Shown: positions 1-8,500 of the stretch, piece after piece
How positions within the stretch are numbered: the stretch's first letter is position 1
Layout of the letters: every line of letters begins with the position of its first letter
From: Chromatiales bacterium
Lineage (GTDB): Bacteria > Pseudomonadota > Gammaproteobacteria > Chromatiales > Chromatiaceae
Direction: 5' to 3'
Assembly: GCA_022360595.1 (NCBI GenBank)
Contig: JAKSCN010000672.1
Location: forward strand, 1-35,278
DNA length: 35,278 nucleotides
Translations under genes and position numbers: made by a program
The notes under the pieces: model-generated
What the model saw: the letters and a program-made list of their open reading frames with translations, nothing else
What the model was told of the DNA's origin: nothing
The model's database searches: none

Positions 1-211
1 GGGCTTCATGTATCTTGAGGGGGAGTGTGTCGAGAAAAACCCCACCAAGGCCGTAGAGTGGTTTACCAAAGCGGCTGAACAGGGGATGGCCGGCTCTCAA
101 TGCACCCTTGCGATGCTCTATGAAGAGGGACGGGGCGTCGAAAAGGATATGGAAGAGGCGAAAAAGTGGTATGCCATGGCAGGCTTTGATGAGAAGAGCG
201 GCGCCGTCTGA
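1..211 (+). CDS. Sel1-repeat protein, C-terminal end only (cut by window edge)
   Basis: The frame is open from the first bases of the window, so this is the 3' end of a longer gene. The visible 69 or so residues hold two Sel1-like repeats: one with the pattern YLEG-CVEKN-KAVEWFTKAAEQG and a second with LYEEGRGVEKD-EEAKKWYAMAG. Sel1 repeats are short alpha-helical hairpins that act as protein-interaction scaffolds, often in signalling or envelope proteins. The partner and cellular location cannot be told from this tail. The ATG at position 8 lies inside a repeat and is not the likely true start. Confidence 0.8.
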   Translation, partial: GFMYLEGECVEKNPTKAVEWFTKAAEQGMAGSQCTLAMLYEEGRGVEKDMEEAKKWYAMAGFDEKSGAV

Positions 212-248
212 AGGTTACGTGTTGGCTGTTACTGTGTAGTGGCTCCCT

Positions 249-1271
249 ATGCTGGATCGTGATAACCAGTTTCCTGACCGGCAGACGGTGATTCGTGGTA
301 AGCGACTGGATGGGGGTGTCACTAAACAGCCGCAGGAGAGCCGTTCTCGTTCCGGCAAAAAGCCGTCAACGCAATCCCCCCAGAAACCGCCATCACCCTC
401 TGTAGGGAAACGTATTCCCGCCGCGTTTCTCCTTTTAGGTTTTGTGTTCGCTTTGATCACCTTGTCCGGATCCTATTTGGATGAGGCTGCCCAACTGTTG
501 GATCGGTTGTGGAGTGATCAACAGCCAGGCCGGAAACCCGTGCAGCAACCGGCCCCATCCGCGTCGCGCACCCACGCCCAAGTAGCCGATTCGAATAGGC
601 AGTCGGAGGAGACTACCCGGAAGCAGGTGGCTGAACCCATTGCCGAAGGTGACCTCACACTTTCGATTGGCAAGGTGTTTCGCCCTGTCGGTTTTGTTGT
701 AGCGGCGCGTTACAAAGACATTCCTCTGTTCGATCAGCCTGATCGTCTGTTTAAACGCCTGCCTGAGCTTTCGGGCGCCGGGGAAAAATATGGTGTGATT
801 GAGCTGCAAGGCGGTCAACAGTATCGTTTTGTGCTGGATATGGCGCCAAAAGGGTATCGCCTCTATTTGGATCGAAACCGCAATGGTAATCTGCGTGATG
901 ATGGCCCTGCGGTGGTCAATGCGGGGAAGGGGCTGTTTGCCAATAAGCTGGTCTTCTCACTGGCCAAGGTGACCGGTATTCCTAAATTGCAGGGAGACTA
1001 TACGCTGTGGCTGTTTGCCAATAATCAGAGTTGGCAAAACAGTAGCCTGCGGGCCTACTCCAGAACACAACTGTCAGGACAGTTACGCCTGAATGGCAAG
1101 GTGTACCGCGCCTATCTGACCGATAGCCCTTCCATGGATGCCAACTACGGTAATGATGGTCTCGGTATTGATCTGAATGAGAATGGTAAGATTGAAACGG
1201 TGGAGTATCTGCCCCCAGGGGGGCAGATCAAGGTGGCAGGTGTTACCTATCGGGTGAAGTTCACCCGATAA
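249..1271 (+). CDS. Unknown membrane-anchored protein with two Ca-binding-like loops
   Basis: I do not recognise the family. The 340-residue protein has a basic, proline-rich cytoplasmic N-terminus (1-55), one transmembrane segment near residues 57-77 (AFLLLGFVFALITLSGSYL), a low-complexity linker (about 85-130), and a folded extracytoplasmic part to the end. That part contains two Asp/Asn-rich loops, LDRNRNGNLRDD (about 207-218) and IDLNENGKIE (about 309-318). Both match the DxNxNG pattern of EF-hand-like calcium sites, but flanking EF-hand helices are not evident. The start has no strong Shine-Dalgarno sequence. It follows the Sel1 gene by 37 bases and may be cotranscribed with it. Two strong palindromes lie in its last 65 bases (see separate entry). 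Calcium binding is inference from the loops only. Confidence 0.7.
   Translation: MLDRDNQFPDRQTVIRGKRLDGGVTKQPQESRSRSGKKPSTQSPQKPPSPSVGKRIPAAFLLLGFVFALITLSGSYLDEAAQLLDRLWSDQQPGRKPVQQPAPSASRTHAQVADSNRQSEETTRKQVAEPIAEGDLTLSIGKVFRPVGFVVAARYKDIPLFDQPDRLFKRLPELSGAGEKYGVIELQGGQQYRFVLDMAPKGYRLYLDRNRNGNLRDDGPAVVNAGKGLFANKLVFSLAKVTGIPKLQGDYTLWLFANNQSWQNSSLRAYSRTQLSGQLRLNGKVYRAYLTDSPSMDANYGNDGLGIDLNENGKIETVEYLPPGGQIKVAGVTYRVKFTR
1207..1270. repeat. Two palindromes inside the 3' end of the 340-aa gene
   Basis: Positions 1207-1216 (ATCTGCCCCC) pair with 1219-1228 around a 2-base loop. Positions 1248-1258 (TATCGGGTGAA) pair with 1260-1270 around a single central base. The second palindrome includes the last codons and stop of the gene and sits between two convergent genes. 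Neither is followed by a T tract, so an intrinsic terminator is uncertain. Confidence 0.6.
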
Positions 1272-1298
1272 CTGATGTAGAACGCACTGCGCAGCTCT

Positions 1299-2360
1299 CT
1301 ATCGGTTGCGGCGTTTTTCGACGGCTTCGGCCAACTCATGCAGCAGTGGTTCACTGTCTTCCCAGGCGATGCAGGCGTCGGTGATGCTCTGGCCGTAGAC
1401 AAGCTCTTGGTTGGCCCGCCAGTCCTGCCGGCCGGCAACGAGGAAACTTTCGATCATCGCCCCCATAATGCGCTGGTCACCGCGTGCGATTTGTCCCGCC
1501 ACATCACGACCCACATCGATCTGCTTCTGGTGGCGCTTGCGGGAATTGGCGTGGCTGAAGTCGATCATCATGCGGGGTTTGAAACCGCTGTTTTCCATCT
1601 CTTCCGAAGCGATATTGATACTTTCGGTGTCGTAGTTGGGGCGGTTGCCACCGCGCAGAATGACATGGCAGTCGTCATTGCCGCTGGTGGAGAAGATCGC
1701 CGAGAAACCATCTTTGGTGACCGAGAGAAAGTGATGCGGTTGGGAGGCGGAGCGGATCGCATCGAGTGCAATTTTCAGTGTGCCGTTTGTGCCGTTCTTA
1801 AAACCGACTGGGCAGGAGAGTCCGGAGGAGAGTTCTCGGTGGCCCTGGCTTTCGGTGGTGCGTGCACCGATCGCTCCCCAACTGATTAGGTCGGCTATAT
1901 ATTGGGGGCTGATCAGGTCAAGAAACTCGGTCCCCGCCGGGATACCCATATTATTGACGTCGAGCAGCAGTTGTCTAGCCTGGCGCAACCCTTTGTTGAT
2001 GTGAAAGGTGCCGTCCAGGTCGGGGTCGTTGATCAGCCCTTTCCAGCCGACAGTGGTGCGCGGCTTTTCGAAATAGACACGCATGACAATCAGCAGATTC
2101 TCTTTCAGCGCCTGTTGGGCTTGTTGCAACTTTTCAGCGTAGTCACGCGCCGCGTTGGGATCATGTACCGAGCAGGGGCCGATCACTACCAGCAGGCGGT
2201 CATCCTCTTCGTGCAGGATTCGGTGGATTGCCTGCCGGGTCTCTGCCACAGTGGTGGCGGCCTGATCGGTAATGGGAAACTCTGAGATCAACTGGGCGGG
2301 GGAGACTAGCTCTTTAATCGCACGGATTCTCAGGTCGTCGGTTTCTGGACGTGTGGTCAT
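1299..2360 (-). CDS. aroG: 3-deoxy-7-phosphoheptulonate (DAHP) synthase, class I
   Basis: This enzyme condenses phosphoenolpyruvate with erythrose 4-phosphate to give DAHP, the first step of the shikimate pathway to aromatic amino acids; it is cytosolic. The 353 residues match the usual length of the AroF/G/H type. Visible motifs are VIGPCSVHDP (about 58-67), the PEP/metal region GTEFLDLISPQY, GFKNGTNG (about 187-194), and DFSHANSRK (about 267-275) with the metal-site histidine. The ATG start follows a short leader. Which aromatic amino acid inhibits it cannot be judged by eye, so the symbol stands for the family. It is convergent with the 340-aa unknown gene and divergent from the GST gene. 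Confidence 0.93.
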   Translation of the reverse strand: MTTRPETDDLRIRAIKELVSPAQLISEFPITDQAATTVAETRQAIHRILHEEDDRLLVVIGPCSVHDPNAARDYAEKLQQAQQALKENLLIVMRVYFEKPRTTVGWKGLINDPDLDGTFHINKGLRQARQLLLDVNNMGIPAGTEFLDLISPQYIADLISWGAIGARTTESQGHRELSSGLSCPVGFKNGTNGTLKIALDAIRSASQPHHFLSVTKDGFSAIFSTSGNDDCHVILRGGNRPNYDTESINIASEEMENSGFKPRMMIDFSHANSRKRHQKQIDVGRDVAGQIARGDQRIMGAMIESFLVAGRQDWRANQELVYGQSITDACIAWEDSEPLLHELAEAVEKRRNR

Positions 2361-2510
2361 GGCTCTCTGTGTCTGTTGGGGAAAAGAGCCGATTGTATAG
2401 TGATTGTGCAGAGCCCAACAAGATAAACTGCGGCAACGGCTCTGAAAAGCGTGCTATAACATCAATTTGATCCACTCTGACCCTAGTGATATTTTTAGAA
2501 AGGTAAGCGC

Positions 2511-3185
2511 ATGGAAAACCTGACTCTGGTTATTGGTAACTGCAACTACTCCTCCTGGTCGTTGCGTCCCTGGCTGTTTTTGCAGCAGCATCAAATCCCT
2601 TTTCACGAGCAGCGGGTTACCTTATCTGAGTCAACGACCTTGGAGCAGCTATCCAGCTTCTTTTCCGGCGATAAGGTGCCGATACTGATCACTGGTGAGC
2701 AGCAGATTTGGGATTCACTGGCTATTTTGGAGTACCTGGCGGAATCTTTCCCTGAGTGTGCAGGCTGGCCGGCTGATGCCAAGGCGCGTGCCGTCGCCCG
2801 TTCAGTGAGTGCAGAGATGCACTCCAGCTTTTTCAATCTCCGTGGTGGTATGCCAATGAATTGCCGTAAGCGCTTTCCGGGTTTTCCACTCACGCCTGAG
2901 ATACAAGCGGATGTTGATCGTATTTGTGAGATTTGGCGCTACTGCCGGGAGCAGTTTGGACAAAATGGTCCTTGGCTGTTTGGTGATTTCTCAATTGCCG
3001 ATTGTATGTATGCACCGGTGGTTATCCGGTTCGTCGGCTACGATGTTGCGCTGGATCCGGTTTCCCAAGCCTATGCGGATCATCTCTATAACACTCCTTC
3101 GCTGCAGGCCTGGATCAACTGCGGTAAAGCCGAGATCGAGGTGATTGAGGAAGAGGAGGTCGATTGGAATAGCGAGCCTGTTTAG
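2511..3185 (+). CDS. Glutathione S-transferase family protein
   Basis: This is a 224-residue cytosolic GST-fold protein. The N-terminal thioredoxin-like domain (1-85) carries NYSSWSLRPW (about 12-21), with a Ser in the position used by zeta/YfcF-like bacterial GSTs to activate glutathione. It continues through VPILITGEQQIWDSLAILEYL, the glutathione-binding cis-Pro and DS motif. The C-terminal all-helical domain contains the N-capping motif FSIADCMYAPVV (about 160-171). The ATG is preceded by a good ribosome site (AGAAAGG). The substrate is unknown; such proteins often act in detoxification or maleylacetoacetate-type isomerisation. It is convergent with the cytochrome c gene across a strong hairpin. 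Confidence 0.88.
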   Translation: MENLTLVIGNCNYSSWSLRPWLFLQQHQIPFHEQRVTLSESTTLEQLSSFFSGDKVPILITGEQQIWDSLAILEYLAESFPECAGWPADAKARAVARSVSAEMHSSFFNLRGGMPMNCRKRFPGFPLTPEIQADVDRICEIWRYCREQFGQNGPWLFGDFSIADCMYAPVVIRFVGYDVALDPVSQAYADHLYNTPSLQAWINCGKAEIEVIEEEEVDWNSEPV

Positions 3186-3200
3186 TCCCGCCACTCCTTA

Positions 3201-3228
3201 GGCCCTGCCTCTGATGAGAGGCAGGGCC
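3201..3228. terminator. Bidirectional hairpin between GST and cytochrome c genes
   Basis: A perfect 12-bp stem (GGCCCTGCCTCT, 3201-3212, with its complement at 3217-3228) encloses a 4-base loop between two convergent genes. There is no strong T run on either strand, so termination efficiency is uncertain, but the position fits a shared terminator. Confidence 0.65.
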
Positions 3229-3236
3229 AACGCTGC

Positions 3237-3551
3237 TCATTTATGGGTGAGCATCCAGCTAATAACCGTTTTGATATTTTCAAGTGATGCCGGGCTGGGT
3301 GGCATCGGTACTTCTCCCCATTTGCCTCCCTGGCTGCCGGATTTTACGGTGGCCGCCAGTTCATCAACGATACCCTCCTGGTCGGCATATTTTCCGGCGA
3401 TATCTTTAAAAGAGGGGCCAACCAGTTTAGTTGTGGCGTTATGGCAACCCAGACAGCCTGACTGCATCGCTATATTGTTGTCTGCATGAATAGCCTGAGA
3501 AGCTAGCAGTGATAGTGCGGCCGCCAATGGGAAAATGACACTCTTCTTCAT
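3237..3551 (-). CDS. Periplasmic class I monoheme cytochrome c
   Basis: I chose the start at 3551 (MKKSVIF...), giving 104 residues, because it begins a clean Sec signal peptide (1-23, ending near SQAIHA) whereas the longer open frame to 3635 adds 28 non-signal residues. The mature protein of about 80 residues has a single haem site CLGCH (Cys33, Cys36, His37) and a likely axial Met83 in VPMPP, the pattern of c-551/c-552-type electron carriers. It should shuttle electrons in the periplasm, plausibly to a terminal oxidase or reductase. The ribosome site is weak. An FNR-like sequence lies about 165 bases upstream. Confidence 0.88.
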   Translation of the reverse strand: MKKSVIFPLAAALSLLASQAIHADNNIAMQSGCLGCHNATTKLVGPSFKDIAGKYADQEGIVDELAATVKSGSQGGKWGEVPMPPSPASLENIKTVISWMLTHK

Positions 3552-3959
3552 TATCTTAATCCGTCGTGTGTTGATTGATTGGAGGAGGTGTAGAGCGGTG
3601 TTTGCAGTGGGATGCTGCCTATTACTGCTCCCCATATTTCAAAAAACTTACTCTATGTAGCGACCGGAAAATTAATTTATTGATTCTTTGGAGGAGAATT
3701 TTCCCTTTCCTTGATTTATCTCAACCGTGCGAAAAATAAGGTTTTTTCGTATAAGGCAAAATCTTTAATCAAGAAAATCGATGGGGGATTAAAAACTTAT
3801 TGGATTAATTTCGCTAAAGAAAACGATTAAGCCAGCCGTAAGATCAACTCAAGAACGAGAAAAAAACTCATCTTAAACGAATAAGGTGAAGTGTGGTTTT
3901 TTGCCGATATGCCCCAGGAGTTGGGCATAGAAAGCATATTTTTCGGAGACAGCATTGTT
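3552..3959. promoter_or_regulatory. Long AT-rich divergent region between cytochrome c and MCP genes
   Basis: About 400 bases without a gene separate the divergent cytochrome c and chemoreceptor genes. The region is markedly AT-rich from about 3640 to 3880. It contains an FNR-like dyad (3711-3724), a -10-like TATAAG at 3750-3755 on the plus strand, and GCCGATAT at 3903-3910, which resembles the -10 element of flagellar sigma-28 promoters but lacks a well-placed TAAA. No coding sequence was supported here. Confidence 0.4.
3711..3724. promoter_or_regulatory. Candidate FNR/ANR-type binding site
   Basis: TTGATTTATCTCAA matches the FNR/ANR consensus TTGAT-N4-ATCAA at nine of ten defined positions. 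On the plus strand a TATAAG hexamer starts 32 bases from the site centre, close to class II activator geometry. It could serve the chemoreceptor, the cytochrome c, or both. This is inference from sequence match alone. Confidence 0.4.
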
Positions 3960-6287
3960 ATGCGGATTAAAGCCAAAATTACTTTGGGTGCAGCAGTACT
4001 CAGCATTATTCCAGTGCTCATTGCCAGTCTCGCCATTGGTTGGTTAGCAATAGACAGCAGTCATGTGGCGCTTGAGGAGACAGCGAGAGACCGACTCACA
4101 GCGTTACGCGATACCAAGAAAGAGCAGATTGCAGATTACTTTCAAACTATCGAAGACCAGATATTAAATTTGTCCGTTTCCAATGAGGTGGTCGAAGCGA
4201 CAGAAGGATTTATCGAATCCCTTTCCACGCTACGTGGAGATTATACGAATGCTGATGTTACAAAATTACGGGAAGAGCTGGCCAGTTACTACCGCAGTGA
4301 CTTTGCCAATACATTCAAGACACGTAACTCAGGAGATAGTGTCGAGGTTGATACGCTGTTGAGAGGACTCGATGCAGACGCCGTGGTTCTGCAGCACCAG
4401 TTTATCAAAGCGAATAATTACCCCTTGGGTGAGAAAGATAAATTAATCGATCCCCAAAACGGCACTAAATATGGCGAAATGCATCGCCATTTCCATCCAT
4501 ACTTTAGAGATTTTCAGCAGCGCTTTGGTTATTACGACATTTTCATTGCCGATGCTGAAAGTGGCCGGATTATCTACTCTGTCTTCAAGGAACTTGATTT
4601 CGCGACCTCTCTGAAAACCGGGGCTTATGCAAACTCAGGTATTGGTAAAGTGTTTCAGGAGGCCAGCCGGGCTAGCACCTCTGAGGCTGTTGCGATGTCT
4701 GACTTTGCACCTTATCTACCCTCTTACCAGGACAACGCCTCTTTTATCGCCACCCCCATCTATCGCGGCAATAAAAAGATAGCGGTCTTGATATTTCAGA
4801 TGCCCATTGATCGTATCAATGCGGTGATGACCATGAATGGCCACTGGAAAGATGTAGGCCTCGGTGACTCAGGTGAAACCTATCTGGTCGGGCCAGATAA
4901 GCTGATGCGCAGTGTTAGCCGTTTTCTGCTGGAAGACAAAGAGGGTTACTTCAATGCACTGGCCGCTGCTAATACGGAGCAGCGCACTATTGATTTAATC
5001 AGGGTGAAAGATACCTCCATTGGGTTACAGGCAATTGATACCGAAGGTACCCGTTCGGCCCTCTCCGGGACTAGCGGTTTCTCGATTTTTCCCGACTATC
5101 GTGGTGTTGAGGTGCTCTCCTCCTATGCGCCCATTGAATTGGGCGGAAAGAACTGGGCGATCATGGCTGAGATAGATAAGGCTGAAGCGTTCAGTGCGGC
5201 AGATAGCCTGGCTTCCCAACTGATGATGATGGCAGCAGGTGTGAGCGTTGTACTCATCGTACTGGCAGTCTCTGGTGGATTCTGGTTTGCCAATTCACTA
5301 TCCAGTCCGATTCAGTACTTGGCGGAGACTATCACCGAAGTTGAAAATAGCTCAGACCTGACTCACCAGGTTGATATGAAACGCAATGATGAGCTGGGGA
5401 TGGCAGCTAATGCCTTCAACAGCATGGTGGCGAAATTCCGTGACAGCCTGAACCGGGTATCGGATATGACCCACCAATTGGCGGCAACAGCGGAAGAGAC
5501 ATCGGTTATTACCGAACAGACCAACGAGGCCGTGCAGCAGCAGTTGAATGAGACTACCCATGTGGCAACCGCCATGACAGAGATGGGGTCAACGGTGCAA
5601 GAGGTGGCTGCCAGCGCCAACAATACTGCTCATGCCGTATCCAAGGCTAATGATCAAGCTGCGGAAGGTCAGCGCACCATGCAGGATACCATAGCCCAGA
5701 TACAGCGATTGGCTAGTGAAGTGGAGAGTGCGGCTGAAGTGATTCGCCAACTGGAGAAACACAGTGAAGAGATCGGCTCGGTACTCGATGTGATCAGCAA
5801 CATCGCTGAACAGACCAATCTGTTGGCGCTCAATGCAGCGATTGAAGCGGCGCGCGCGGGTGAGCAAGGGCGAGGTTTTGCGGTGGTCGCTGACGAGGTG
5901 CGTAACCTGGCCAGTAAAACCCAGGTCTCCACCGAAGAGATCAACCAGATGATTCAGAAATTGCAGAATGGTTCAGGTCAAGCGGTGAGCGCCATGAATC
6001 AGAGCCAGACTGTGGCGGGCAGTGCCGCTGAACAGGCGGTCAAAACCGGGGAGGCGCTAAGCGTCATTGCCGAGGCGGTGACCCATATCAACGATATGAG
6101 TACCCAGATCGCCAGTGCGGCTGAAGAGCAGAGCGCGGTAGTCGCTGAGATCAATCAGAATATTGTTCAGATCAGTGACTCAACTGAGCAGACTGCTACC
6201 GGGGCCAATCAAACCGCTGAGGCTAGCGGAGACTTGGCGCGGCTCGCTTCAGATCTGCAAGGTCTGGTTGGTCAGTTCAAGGTGTAA
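3960..6287 (+). CDS. Methyl-accepting chemotaxis protein with periplasmic sensor
   Basis: This inner-membrane chemoreceptor passes signals to the CheA/CheW kinase. The ATG at 3960 (775 residues) is preferred over an upstream GTG at 3891, because it has a GGAG upstream and begins directly before transmembrane segment 1 (about 7-30). A large periplasmic Cache-like sensor follows (about 35-415), then transmembrane segment 2 (about 421-446), HAMP (about 447-500), and the coiled-coil signalling domain with the conserved hairpin tip beginning [20 protein letters not shown] (about 617-652). No C-terminal CheR-tethering pentapeptide is seen. The ligand is unknown. It stands alone, with no che genes nearby. 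Confidence 0.93.
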   Translation: MRIKAKITLGAAVLSIIPVLIASLAIGWLAIDSSHVALEETARDRLTALRDTKKEQIADYFQTIEDQILNLSVSNEVVEATEGFIESLSTLRGDYTNADVTKLREELASYYRSDFANTFKTRNSGDSVEVDTLLRGLDADAVVLQHQFIKANNYPLGEKDKLIDPQNGTKYGEMHRHFHPYFRDFQQRFGYYDIFIADAESGRIIYSVFKELDFATSLKTGAYANSGIGKVFQEASRASTSEAVAMSDFAPYLPSYQDNASFIATPIYRGNKKIAVLIFQMPIDRINAVMTMNGHWKDVGLGDSGETYLVGPDKLMRSVSRFLLEDKEGYFNALAAANTEQRTIDLIRVKDTSIGLQAIDTEGTRSALSGTSGFSIFPDYRGVEVLSSYAPIELGGKNWAIMAEIDKAEAFSAADSLASQLMMMAAGVSVVLIVLAVSGGFWFANSLSSPIQYLAETITEVENSSDLTHQVDMKRNDELGMAANAFNSMVAKFRDSLNRVSDMTHQLAATAEETSVITEQTNEAVQQQLNETTHVATAMTEMGSTVQEVAASANNTAHAVSKANDQAAEGQRTMQDTIAQIQRLASEVESAAEVIRQLEKHSEEIGSVLDVISNIAEQTNLLALNAAIEAARAGEQGRGFAVVADEVRNLASKTQVSTEEINQMIQKLQNGSGQAVSAMNQSQTVAGSAAEQAVKTGEALSVIAEAVTHINDMSTQIASAAEEQSAVVAEINQNIVQISDSTEQTATGANQTAEASGDLARLASDLQGLVGQFKV

Positions 6288-6336
6288 GGTTTTCACTCTA
6301 AGTAGTAGCAATGGAGATGTAGCGCCAAGGATGGTT

Positions 6337-6351
6337 GCCCACTAGGTGGGC
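6337..6351. terminator. Short hairpin downstream of the MCP gene
   Basis: GCCCAC and GTGGGC pair around TAG 50 bases after the chemoreceptor stop. A second CCCC/GGGG hairpin lies at about 6364-6378. Neither has a T tract, so this is only a possible terminator. Confidence 0.35.
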
Positions 6352-6418
6352 GATATGCTGTAACCCCTAAACTGGGGACTGGTGGAAGTTGTAGTGGCCA
6401 GGGATGGCTATCAATATG

Positions 6419-6835
6419 CTATTTGGTCAAGGAGAGAAAAAGCTGCGGCAGCTTTTCGGGTAGGCGCTGGATATTGTCAATAACCGCATACTGGTTGCCG
6501 AAGATATCCGTCACATACTCATCTGCATGAGGGTCGAGGTTGACGCAATAGGTGTAGATGCCCTGCTGATCCAACTCTTGTACCGCCTTTCGGGTATCCT
6601 CTATCAGCATTCGCTCATCAGTGATATCGATATTGGATGGCTCACCGTCAGTGAGTATCAGCATCAGTTTTTTGTCGGCCTTACGCGCTTCCAGATAGTG
6701 GGCGGCGTGGCGCATTGCAGCGCCCATGCGAGTAGAGTAGCCGGCCTCCATGGCTGCCAGACGGCCTTTGATCCAATCATTCCAATGTTCTGTGTACCCT
6801 TTAATTATGAAATCGTTTGCTTGTGGGGGACACAC
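6419..6835 (-). pseudogene. cbbO: C-terminal remnant of cbbO/norD-type VWA protein
   Basis: The reading frame encodes only the last 138 residues or so of a VWA-domain protein of the CbbO/NorD family, which is normally about 600-800 residues. It keeps the MIDAS threonine region STRMGAAMRHA, the LTDGEP motif and the family-typical end QRLPEKLPQLFLSLTK, but the first MIDAS motif DxSxS and everything before it are missing. CbbO with the AAA+ ATPase CbbQ reactivates inhibited RuBisCO and is usually encoded just downstream of cbbM. Here it lies downstream of cbbM in the same direction, but cut off by a terminator, a repeat and a SEC-C fragment, with no cbbQ. The only start is a GTG at 6835 without a convincing ribosome site. 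I read it as a decayed activase gene. Confidence 0.75.
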
Positions 6836-6836
6836 T

Positions 6837-7004
6837 TTATCCAGTCAAAGCGCCGTGACAGACCTTAAATTTTTTCCCTGAGCCGCAGGAGCAGGGGGCG
6901 TTTCTCCCGACAGCCGTAAAGTCCAATTCTTGTCGTGTATTTTGCGCATCGTCTGAGTAATGCCGAGGATGAAAATGGGTTGTTCCATATCTATTTAGGG
7001 TCTG
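6837..7004 (-). pseudogene. SEC-C zinc-motif fragment, possibly a SecA tail
   Basis: The minus-strand frame from 7004 to the TAA at 6837 encodes 55 residues ending in [21 protein letters not shown] plus four residues (motif at about 31-51). This is the SEC-C zinc-binding motif found at the end of SecA and in small SEC-C proteins. The frame has no ATG; an ATG at 6988 is in another frame (MEQPIF...), so a frameshifted small gene is possible. The frame is bounded upstream by a TAA that lies inside the dispersed repeat at 6995-7011, and it ends one base before the cbbO remnant. Fragment of secA or of a small SEC-C gene cannot be decided here. Confidence 0.5.
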
Positions 7005-7011
7005 TTAACAC
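6995..7011 (+). repeat. Dispersed repeat copy 1 (TTAGGGTCTGTTAACAC)
   Basis: This is a copy of the 16-17 base intergenic repeat seen five times in the window, with one C-to-T difference from the core TTAGGGCCTGTTAACA. It sits between the cbbM terminator and the SEC-C fragment. Confidence 0.6.
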
Positions 7012-7063
7012 TAGTTTGACCATCACAGTCAGGACCATTTTAATGGTGATTTACGTACGGCAT

Positions 7064-7086
7064 AAAAAGCCCTGCCGAAGCAGGGC
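7064..7086 (-). terminator. Rho-independent terminator of cbbM
   Basis: On the minus strand GCCCTGC-TTCG-GCAGGGC is followed by TTTTT, a textbook intrinsic terminator with a UUCG tetraloop, about 30 bases after the cbbM stop. It separates cbbM from the cbbO remnant. A second small palindrome, ACCATT-TT-AATGGT, lies at 7034-7047. Confidence 0.9.
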
Positions 7087-7114
7087 CTTCAGGGGTTCTA
7101 AATGAGAGGGCCGC

Positions 7115-8500
7115 TTATTTGTGAACACCCAGTTTTTCACGCCAGCCGGGGAACAGGTTGTCGGCGTCGCCTGGGAAGGACTCGAAGGCACGTGCGAACT
7201 CTTTGTGCTCTTTCGCGTATTCAATCGGGTCCGCACCCTCTTTCCAGCACTCATAGGCCTGGCGCAGTGAGGTGGCCCCCGCCGCTGGACTGTCAATGTG
7301 ACCGTAAGAGCCACCACCTGAGGTGTTGATGACATTACCGTGCCCCAGGTTCTCGAAGAAGCCTGGCAGACGCAGTGCGTTCATACCGCCGGAGATGATG
7401 GGGGTAGTCGGCTTCATGCCGTACCACTTCTGGTGGTAGACAGGACCCTGACACTCATCACGCTCGATCATATAGGCAATATTTTTGTCAGAGGCGTCAC
7501 CTTCCATCTTCCCGTAACCCATAGTGCCTACGTGGATACCGGAGGCGCCCTGCAGACGCGCCATCTTGGCCAGAACGAATGCGGAGTAACCGCGGTTGGA
7601 TGATGGTGAAGTCACCGCACCGTGACCGGCACGATGGTAGTGCAGGTACTGGTTGGGGTATTGGCGACGAGCGGTAGTCACCATGCCTGGGCCGCCAACG
7701 TAACCGTCAACCAGGAAAGCAACCTTGTCTGCATCGGGACCGAAGGTCTCAAGGATGAAATCGGCGCGAGCACACATCTCGTAGTGATCATCGGCCGTGA
7801 TGTTGGCAGAGAACAGTTTGGCCTGGCCGGTTTCGTCCTGAGCGCGTTTCATGGCGTCGTAAACCAGCGGGTAAACCTTCTTGGCAGGGCAGAAGACCTG
7901 ATTGCCCTGAGGCTCGTCGTTCTTGATGAAATCACCCCCCAGCCAGAACTGGTAGGCCGCTTCGGCGAATGGCTCTGGGCGCAGACCCAGCTTCGGTTTA
8001 ATGATGGTACCCGCGATGTAGCCGCCATCCTTGATCGGGCGGCCCAGAATACGCCACATATCGCTGATATCCTTTGAAGGGCCATCGAACAGTTGAATAG
8101 CGCGAGGAGGCATGTAGAAGTCGATCATTTTACCGTATTCGACGTCGCCCATACCCTGGTTATTACCGATACAGAGCGTCAGGAATGAGACAATCATCAT
8201 GCGGCCGTCGGTAATGTTGCGATCGAACAGCTCCAGAGGATAGGCGATACGCATATCCTCGTTGGCTTCGTCGATGTGGTAGACCAGAGCATCAACACCC
8301 TTGGTGAAGTCGTCGGTGGTGCAGACTTCCACGTTAGTGCCGGTAGAGGACTCTGCGGCAAAGTGGGCAGCAACTTCCAGGTAACCGTAGCCGGCAGCGG
8401 GCTTCATTTTGTAGGCAACGAGGATGTGGTTGCCACCTTCGATCAGATCCTCTTCTTTCAGGCTAAGATCTGAATAACGGGATGATTGGTCAAGGGCCAT
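7115..8500 (-). CDS. cbbM: Form II RuBisCO (ribulose-bisphosphate carboxylase)
   Basis: CbbM fixes CO2 onto ribulose 1,5-bisphosphate to give two 3-phosphoglycerates; form II enzymes need no small subunit. The 461-residue length and the start [20 protein letters not shown] are typical. Active-site features visible are [12 protein letters not shown] with catalytic Lys168, [13 protein letters not shown] with the carbamylated Lys193 and its Asp/Glu metal ligands, HYHRAGHGA, and loop 6 [10 protein letters not shown] with its Lys near 331. The ATG is preceded by GAGG nine bases upstream. It is divergent from cbbR and has its own terminator, so it is probably transcribed alone. Form II enzymes have low CO2 specificity and suit low-oxygen, high-CO2 settings. 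Confidence 0.97.
   Translation of the reverse strand: MALDQSSRYSDLSLKEEDLIEGGNHILVAYKMKPAAGYGYLEVAAHFAAESSTGTNVEVCTTDDFTKGVDALVYHIDEANEDMRIAYPLELFDRNITDGRMMIVSFLTLCIGNNQGMGDVEYGKMIDFYMPPRAIQLFDGPSKDISDMWRILGRPIKDGGYIAGTIIKPKLGLRPEPFAEAAYQFWLGGDFIKNDEPQGNQVFCPAKKVYPLVYDAMKRAQDETGQAKLFSANITADDHYEMCARADFILETFGPDADKVAFLVDGYVGGPGMVTTARRQYPNQYLHYHRAGHGAVTSPSSNRGYSAFVLAKMARLQGASGIHVGTMGYGKMEGDASDKNIAYMIERDECQGPVYHQKWYGMKPTTPIISGGMNALRLPGFFENLGHGNVINTSGGGSYGHIDSPAAGATSLRQAYECWKEGADPIEYAKEHKEFARAFESFPGDADNLFPGWREKLGVHK

Noticed and set aside
3874-3910. Full sigma-28 promoter for the chemoreceptor
   Set aside because: GCCGATAT matches the -10 well, but TAAA lies about ten bases too far away and TAAG at 3882 is both imperfect and two bases off, so I did not list it as a promoter.
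3891-3959. GTG start that would extend the chemoreceptor by 23 residues
   Set aside because: It would place non-hydrophobic residues before the first membrane segment; the ATG at 3960 has a better ribosome site.
7340-8473. Several long plus-strand open frames (87, 151 and 65 codons) opposite cbbM
   Set aside because: They lie wholly inside the well-supported cbbM gene, have no ribosome sites or recognisable motifs, and reflect codon bias of the opposite strand.
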